Origin: Bacillus sp. AFS073361
GTDB lineage: Bacteria; Bacillota; Bacilli; Bacillales; Cytobacillaceae
Length of the DNA stretch: 32,878 nucleotides
Reading direction: 5' to 3'
Assembly: GCF_002567005.1 (NCBI RefSeq)
Contig: NZ_NUZU01000006.1
Span: 1-32,878 of the forward strand
The position numbers were made by a program, and so were the translations under genes. Shown in pieces: positions 29,269-32,878 of this stretch (positions within the stretch are counted from its first letter, which is position 1; each line of letters starts with the position of its first letter). Below the pieces are notes generated by a model. It saw nothing but the letters and a program-made list of their open reading frames with translations, ran no database searches and was not told the origin of the DNA.

Positions 29269-30018
29269 ATGAAAATTAAAGTAATCAATCCGAATACGAC
29301 GTTGGAGATGACGAAAGGAATTGAACATGCAGCCTTAGCCGCTGCGCGTCCTGATACACAAATACTTGCAGTAAGCCCGAAAATGGGCCCATCTTCAATT
29401 GAATCCTTTTATGATGAGTACTTAGCCATTCCTGGGGTGATTGAAGAGATTAAAAAGGGAGAAGAAGAAGGGGTGGATGCTTATGTTATTGCCTGCTATG
29501 GCGACCCTGGATTACAGGCTGCCAGAGAAGTGACTGACAAACCTGTGGTAGGGATTGCGGAAGCATCGCTTTATTTAGCATCTATGCTTGCTGCGAGATT
29601 TTCGGTTGTAACTGTGTTGCCTAGAATTAAAACGATGTTAGAAGAACTCGTTGATTCCTATGGAATGAGTAAACGTGTCTTAAACATCAGATGTACCCCA
29701 CTCGCAGTGCTTGATTTTGAAAGAGATCCTGAAGGCGGCATTGAAACATTAAGACAGGAAGGAAAAAGGGCTGTGGAGGAAGATAAGGCAGAAGCTATCT
29801 TGCTTGGATGTGCAGGTATGGCTGAATTTGCAAATAGCCTTGAAAAAGAGTTAGGTGTACCGGTTCTCGATGGAGTAACAGCGGCAGTGAAATTTGCTGA
29901 ATCCATTGTCGATCTAGGTAAGAAAACAAGCAAGCTTAACACCTACAAATACCCTGAGAAAAAAGAATACATCGGCAACTTAGCCAGCTTTGGTGTTAGT
30001 GCCGTAAAGGAAAAATAA
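29269..30018 (+). CDS. hydantoin / Asp-Glu racemase family protein
   Basis: 249 aa, Asp/Glu/hydantoin racemase superfamily, cofactor-independent two-cysteine mechanism. Cys76 (IACYGDPG) and Cys181 (LLGCAGM) match the catalytic pair of known hydantoin racemases, which also carry them at about 76 and 181. N-terminus KVINPNTT is typical. It would interconvert D- and L-5-substituted hydantoins so that a stereoselective HyuAB/amidohydrolase pathway can use both. ATG follows GGGAGG at 29255. It is the last gene of the hyu operon; its terminator is split by an IS1182 element. Confidence 0.92.
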   Translation: MKIKVINPNTTLEMTKGIEHAALAAARPDTQILAVSPKMGPSSIESFYDEYLAIPGVIEEIKKGEEEGVDAYVIACYGDPGLQAAREVTDKPVVGIAEASLYLASMLAARFSVVTVLPRIKTMLEELVDSYGMSKRVLNIRCTPLAVLDFERDPEGGIETLRQEGKRAVEEDKAEAILLGCAGMAEFANSLEKELGVPVLDGVTAAVKFAESIVDLGKKTSKLNTYKYPEKKEYIGNLASFGVSAVKEK

Positions 30019-30060
30019 CTTTTAGCTTCAGCGATCGTTAAACAGCAAATGTACCTAGGC

Positions 30061-30072
30061 AAATTCCCACCT
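30061..30072 (+). terminator. left arm of the racemase terminator, interrupted by the IS
   Basis: AAATTCCCACCT here is complementary (12 bp, one wobble) to AGGTGGGGATTT at 31731-31742, which is followed by a T run. The two arms were one hairpin before the IS1182 element entered its loop. Confidence 0.8.
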
Positions 30073-30109
30073 GATTTTAGGAGGGCACTGAAAAAGTCCA
30101 ATATTTAAT

Positions 30110-30150
30110 AAAGGCAGTTGAAAGTTCAATGAACTTTCAACTGCCTTTTT
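30110..30150 (+). terminator. IS-internal hairpin before the transposase gene
   Basis: AAGGCAGTTGAAAGTTC (30111-30127) pairs perfectly with 30131-30147 and is followed by T. This protects against read-through into the transposase from outside promoters. A TATAAT at 30155-30160 just after it could be the element's -10 box. Confidence 0.85.
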
Positions 30151-30192
30151 ACTTTATAATATTGTTATCAAATGTACGTAGGTGGTATCCAA

Positions 30193-31653
30193 ATGATTTC
30201 AAATCAAGAATCTTTTAACTTAAGCCCATTCATGTCTTTATACGATATTGTTGTACCAAAAGATAATATGCTTCGTAAAATTAATGAGCTTGTAGATTTT
30301 TCATTCATACAGGAAGAATTGAAATCAAAATATTGTATTGACAATGGTCGCAATGCTGTTTCACCAGTTCGTATGTTCAAATATTTACTTCTTAAATCAA
30401 TCTATGATTTGTCTGATGTAGATGTTGTAGAACGTTCCAAATACGATCTGTCATTTAAATATTTTCTCGACATGGCTCCAGAGGATTCAGTAATTGACCC
30501 AAGCTCTTTAACCAAATTCCGAAAACTCCGTCTTAAAGATGTGGGTTTATTAGATATGCTTATTGGCAAAACCGTTGAGATTGCTCTAGAAAAAGAGATC
30601 ATTAAAAGCAAAACAATTATCATGGATGCAACACATACAAAAGCACGTTATAATCAAAAATCACCGAAAGAGTTTTTACAAGAAAAATCAAAAATTGTCC
30701 GAAAATCAGTCTATCAAGTAGATGAATCAATGAAAGAAAAATTCCCGTCAAAAACTACTTCTAACGACGTAAACGATGAATTAGATTATTGTCGTCAAGT
30801 CATTACAGTTGTTGAAACTGAACCACAAATCGCCGAGATTCCTGCTGTTAAAGAAAAATTAAATGTACTAAAAGAAGTTGTAGAAGATTATGCATCACAA
30901 TTGAGTTTTTCAACTGATCCAGATGCACGTATCGGACACAAAACAGCGGATTCTTCTTTCTTTGGATTTAAAACACATATAGCTATGAGTGATGAACGAA
31001 TCATTACAGCTGCTATTGTTACTACTGGTGAGAAAAGTGATGGTAAATATTTAAAAGACTTAGTAGAGAAAAGTAAAGAAGCAGGCATGACAATTGATAG
31101 AATTATTGGTGATACAGCTTATTCAGAAAAAGAAAATATCCAGTATGCAAAAAAAGAAGAATTTCAACTAGTCTCTAAACTGAATCCTCTAATCACACAA
31201 GGTGGACGTGCGAAAGAGGATGAATTTGAGTTTAATAAAGATGCTGGTATGTACGTTTGTAAAGCAGGTCACATGGCAGTACGTAAAGGACGAACAGGTA
31301 AGAAAGGTCAGGGTAAAAATCAAAAAGATACCTATTATTTTGATATTAAAAAATGTAAAGTATGTCCTTTACGTGAGGGCTGTTATAATGAAGGGGCAAA
31401 AAGTAAAACATATTCTGTTTCAATAAAATCCACTGAGCATAAGGATCAGGAGGCATTTCAAAACAGTGAAGAGTTTAAAGAACTTGCACGCTCTCGTTAT
31501 AAAATTGAAGCAAAAAATAGTGAGTTAAAGCATAGACACGGGTATGAAACGGCATCATCTGCGGGTCTATTTGGAATGGAGATTCAAGGAGCCACAACGA
31601 TATTTGCAGTTAATCTCAAGCGGATCTTAAAACTTCTTATTGAAAAAGAATAA
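30193..31653 (+). CDS. IS1182-family transposase
   Basis: 486-aa DDE transposase (start ATG 30193; the frame is open 7 codons upstream). The first Asp lies in MDATHTKARYN, the second in IIGDTAYSEKEN, and the Glu near YKIEAKNSELKHRHGYE. A KCKVCPLREGCYN Cys motif lies in the C-terminal part as in the family. Full length, no stop or frameshift, so probably active. Confidence 0.96.
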   Translation: MISNQESFNLSPFMSLYDIVVPKDNMLRKINELVDFSFIQEELKSKYCIDNGRNAVSPVRMFKYLLLKSIYDLSDVDVVERSKYDLSFKYFLDMAPEDSVIDPSSLTKFRKLRLKDVGLLDMLIGKTVEIALEKEIIKSKTIIMDATHTKARYNQKSPKEFLQEKSKIVRKSVYQVDESMKEKFPSKTTSNDVNDELDYCRQVITVVETEPQIAEIPAVKEKLNVLKEVVEDYASQLSFSTDPDARIGHKTADSSFFGFKTHIAMSDERIITAAIVTTGEKSDGKYLKDLVEKSKEAGMTIDRIIGDTAYSEKENIQYAKKEEFQLVSKLNPLITQGGRAKEDEFEFNKDAGMYVCKAGHMAVRKGRTGKKGQGKNQKDTYYFDIKKCKVCPLREGCYNEGAKSKTYSVSIKSTEHKDQEAFQNSEEFKELARSRYKIEAKNSELKHRHGYETASSAGLFGMEIQGATTIFAVNLKRILKLLIEKE

Positions 31654-31730
31654 AAAAGAAAAGGAAAAAGGCAATTTGCATTGAGATTGAAGAATAAAAA
31701 ACGTAAGTTTTTCAGTGCCCTCGATTTTTT

Positions 31731-31748
31731 AGGTGGGGATTTTTTATT
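31731..31748 (+). terminator. right arm and T run of the interrupted racemase terminator
   Basis: AGGTGGGGATTT followed by TTTTATT, complementary to 30061-30072 on the other side of the IS. It may still act as a terminator only if the long loop (the whole IS) folds out, which is unlikely. Confidence 0.75.
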
Positions 31749-31867
31749 TTTAAATAATAAATATTTTTTCAGTTAATGGATAAAATTGTTGGTTGATAAT
31801 AATGTAAAAACTCGAAATATTTAAGCCAGTGACTTTTACGAGTAATGGAATACAAGTAATTCATACA

Positions 31868-31883
31868 CAGCTAGCCCAGCCAT
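31868..31883 (+). repeat. 16-nt exact copy of the tRNA-Gln 3' end
   Basis: CAGCTAGCCCAGCCAT is identical to 1661-1676, the T-stem end, acceptor strand and CCA of the intact tRNA-Gln, in the same orientation 30.2 kb away. Similarity continues loosely on both sides (TTCA upstream; ACATAA downstream after a 2-nt gap). It is either an attachment-site copy of an integrated element or the last trace of a decayed tRNA-Gln gene. Confidence 0.75.
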
Positions 31884-31889
31884 GCACAT

Positions 31890-32160
31890 AATTTACCTTA
31901 ACAGGGTTTCAACCCAGCTCATCAAGGTTTTAAATTTGGAAACAGTTTCGTTTGTATAAGGGGACGATAGGAAACTCAGTCTTCTGGCGTCTCTAAAGAC
32001 TTAGCTGCTATTTGGCTTAAAGGAGAAATTTTTTGAAAAATTTCCGGTTCGTGAGATTATGTCACCTCTTTTCATCCAAAAATATTGGACATTGCCAGAT
32101 TACTTGAAGGTAAATCCAACGTATGAAGACAGAAGGTTTTTACAAATAGTCGATGATTTG
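31890..32160. other. no recognisable gene
   Basis: Stops in all frames and no good ribosome site followed by a long frame. A 41-codon frame from ATG 32059 has no convincing start context. The end of this stretch (about 32139-32160) may be part of the broken CapA-like gene. Confidence 0.5.
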
Positions 32161-32164
32161 TTAA

Positions 32165-32449
32165 GAGAGGATTATTGTTTATAGTCTTGGGAACTACATG
32201 TTTGGCGGAAATCGAAACCCACGGGATAAGGATACTTACGTATTTCAACAGAATTTTCATTTAACGAATGGAAAGCTAAACGATAAAAAAGAAATAAATG
32301 TTGTCCCATTCTCCATTTCTTCTGTATCTAATCGCAATAATTATCAAGCTACTAAATTATCAGGTTCTCAGGCGGAACGTGTAAAAAGAAGATCATTAGT
32401 TCATCGAATAAAATCAATGGGTCAGAATGGCTGGCAGAGAACTTCGTAA
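32165..32449 (+). pseudogene. CapA-family (PGA synthesis-type) protein, C-terminal remnant
   Basis: The frame from 32165 reads ERIIVYSLGNYMFGGN and continues to VVPFSISSVSNRNNYQ and SGSQAERVKRR, then stops at 32449. YSLGN-x-x-FGG, the (I/V)(V/P)P-x-SISS block and N-x-x-xT-x-LSGS-x-AERV are C-terminal motifs of the CapA/poly-gamma-glutamate metallophosphatase family. The catalytic N-terminal two thirds are absent. A stop (TAA 32162-32164) precedes it, and a neighbouring frame just upstream (LQIVDD) could be the next part after a frameshift. It is a decayed fragment, not a functional gene. Confidence 0.6.
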
Positions 32450-32500
32450 AAAGACTGTCGAGGTATACGTTAGGAACGTTGACATAACAGGATTTATAGA

Positions 32501-32591
32501 GGGCTGAATGGGGTACTGGTGTCCTCCACAGTCTTCAAAACTGCTTGAGACCTGGGTGCCAGTTTTGTTAGTTTCGTATTTATGCAATCCC
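32501..32591 (+). pseudogene. tRNA-Sec(TCA)-like relic with decayed 3' half
   Basis: The D-arm (TGGGG, loop TACTGGTGTC, CTCCA; 32509-32528) and the anticodon arm are preserved: ACAGT, loop CTTCAAA (32533-32539) with anticodon TCA at 32535-32537, then ACTGC. A long variable arm starts (CTGG-GTG-CCAG, 32552-32562), as in bacterial selenocysteine tRNA. After that the sequence departs: no normal T-arm (only a trace, GTTTCG), and the 3' acceptor strand (CAATCCCT) pairs with the 5' strand only in part. Taken together it is probably a non-functional selC relic; a very divergent tRNA is less likely. Confidence 0.6.
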
Positions 32592-32687
32592 TGAAAGGTA
32601 GAGTTCACTTTTCTTAAATTTATTTATAAGTCGCAGCAAAGTATATAATCTAAAAACAAATGCACTCAAATTATTTTCTACAGTTGG

Positions 32688-32729
32688 AATGCCAGAACAT
32701 ATCCTTATTGGAGTGTTCTGGCATTTTTT
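32688..32729 (+). terminator. rho-independent terminator
   Basis: AATGCCAGAACA (32688-32699) pairs perfectly with TGTTCTGGCATT (32714-32725), followed by T. The transcript it would end is not clear; no intact gene lies immediately upstream. Confidence 0.85.
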
Positions 32730-32878
32730 GTATTATTGGACCATAATTAAATGTAAAAAGGGTGAGAAACTAGTATCCAATAGATTGACCTAGCACCGCT
32801 AGATTGATGAAACTTGATGTCAGTTAGGATCGAATCTTATTAATTGTTAAAAGATATCTGTAAGCCCGTATTCAAACA

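Larger units (their letters stand above)
30081..31722 (+). mobile_element. IS1182-family insertion sequence
   Basis: Terminal inverted repeats GAGGGCACTGAAAAA start at 30081 and end (as complement) at 31722; 15 nt are identical, then they diverge. Flanks read GATTTTAG on the left and GATTTTTT on the right, an imperfect 8-bp target duplication at best. The element carries its own 17-18-bp hairpin (30110-30150) before the transposase gene, which should block read-in transcription. All parts look intact. Confidence 0.93.

Noticed and set aside
31202..31426. Second frame inside the IS1182 transposase
   Set aside because: Shadow of the transposase gene. The main frame has the catalytic residues and full length.
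32059..32184. 41-codon frame from ATG 32059 as a gene
   Set aside because: No convincing ribosome site, very short, and its end overlaps the CapA-like remnant in another frame.

Overview
The window looks like chromosomal DNA of a low-GC Gram-positive rod of the Bacillaceae. Evidence: a dense single-strand tRNA cluster whose first half follows the Bacillus rrn-linked order (Val-Thr-Lys-Leu-Gly-Leu-Arg-Pro-Ala), strong AGGAGG ribosome binding sites with TTG/GTG starts, PerR-like boxes before katG, and Bacillus-type catalase, DnaD and sigma-54 activator genes. The genus cannot be fixed from the sequence alone.

Layout. (1) 1-2131: about twenty tRNA genes on the + strand, ending in a terminator. 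Two of them (a Thr and an fMet gene) survive only as 5' pieces, each followed by a copy of the same roughly 95-bp sequence. The Leu(TAA) gene looks degenerate. (2) 2312-6610: convergent katA catalase and katG catalase-peroxidase, with two identical PerR-like boxes upstream of katG. (3) 7477-16018: four co-directional genes, namely an AddB-like Fe-S nuclease, an AddA-like UvrD helicase-nuclease, a WYL-domain regulator and a PDDEXK_4-like nuclease. Together they resemble a DNA-end-processing or defence module. (4) 16591-19409: a perfect DnaA box, a DnaD-like primosome protein, a DnaB-like helicase and a small unknown protein, which is a phage- or plasmid-type replication module. (5) 19487-20275: a shrunken second copy of the katA-katG neighbourhood (3' end of katA, its terminator, small inverted repeats, 3' end of katG) in direct orientation to the first. 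(6) 20422-30018: a sigma-54 activator, a textbook -24/-12 promoter with an upstream palindrome, then hyuA, hyuB, an M20-type carbamoyl/allantoate amidohydrolase, an NCS1 permease broken by an in-frame TAG, and a hydantoin/Asp/Glu racemase. (7) 30081-31722: an IS1182-family element inserted in the loop of the racemase terminator. (8) 31750-32878: gene-poor relics, namely the 3' end of a tRNA-Gln, the C-terminus of a CapA-family protein, and a tRNA-Sec-like sequence with a decayed 3' half.

How the parts work together. katA and katG remove hydrogen peroxide. The four-gene nuclease/helicase block probably acts as one unit under its WYL regulator. The hyu block should import and hydrolyse hydantoin-like cyclic imides or ureides with racemisation, under a sigma-54 switch, although its transporter appears to be knocked out. 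Between the tRNA cluster and the relics at the right end the window reads as an accessory region, with duplications, an IS, a replication module and several decayed genes.
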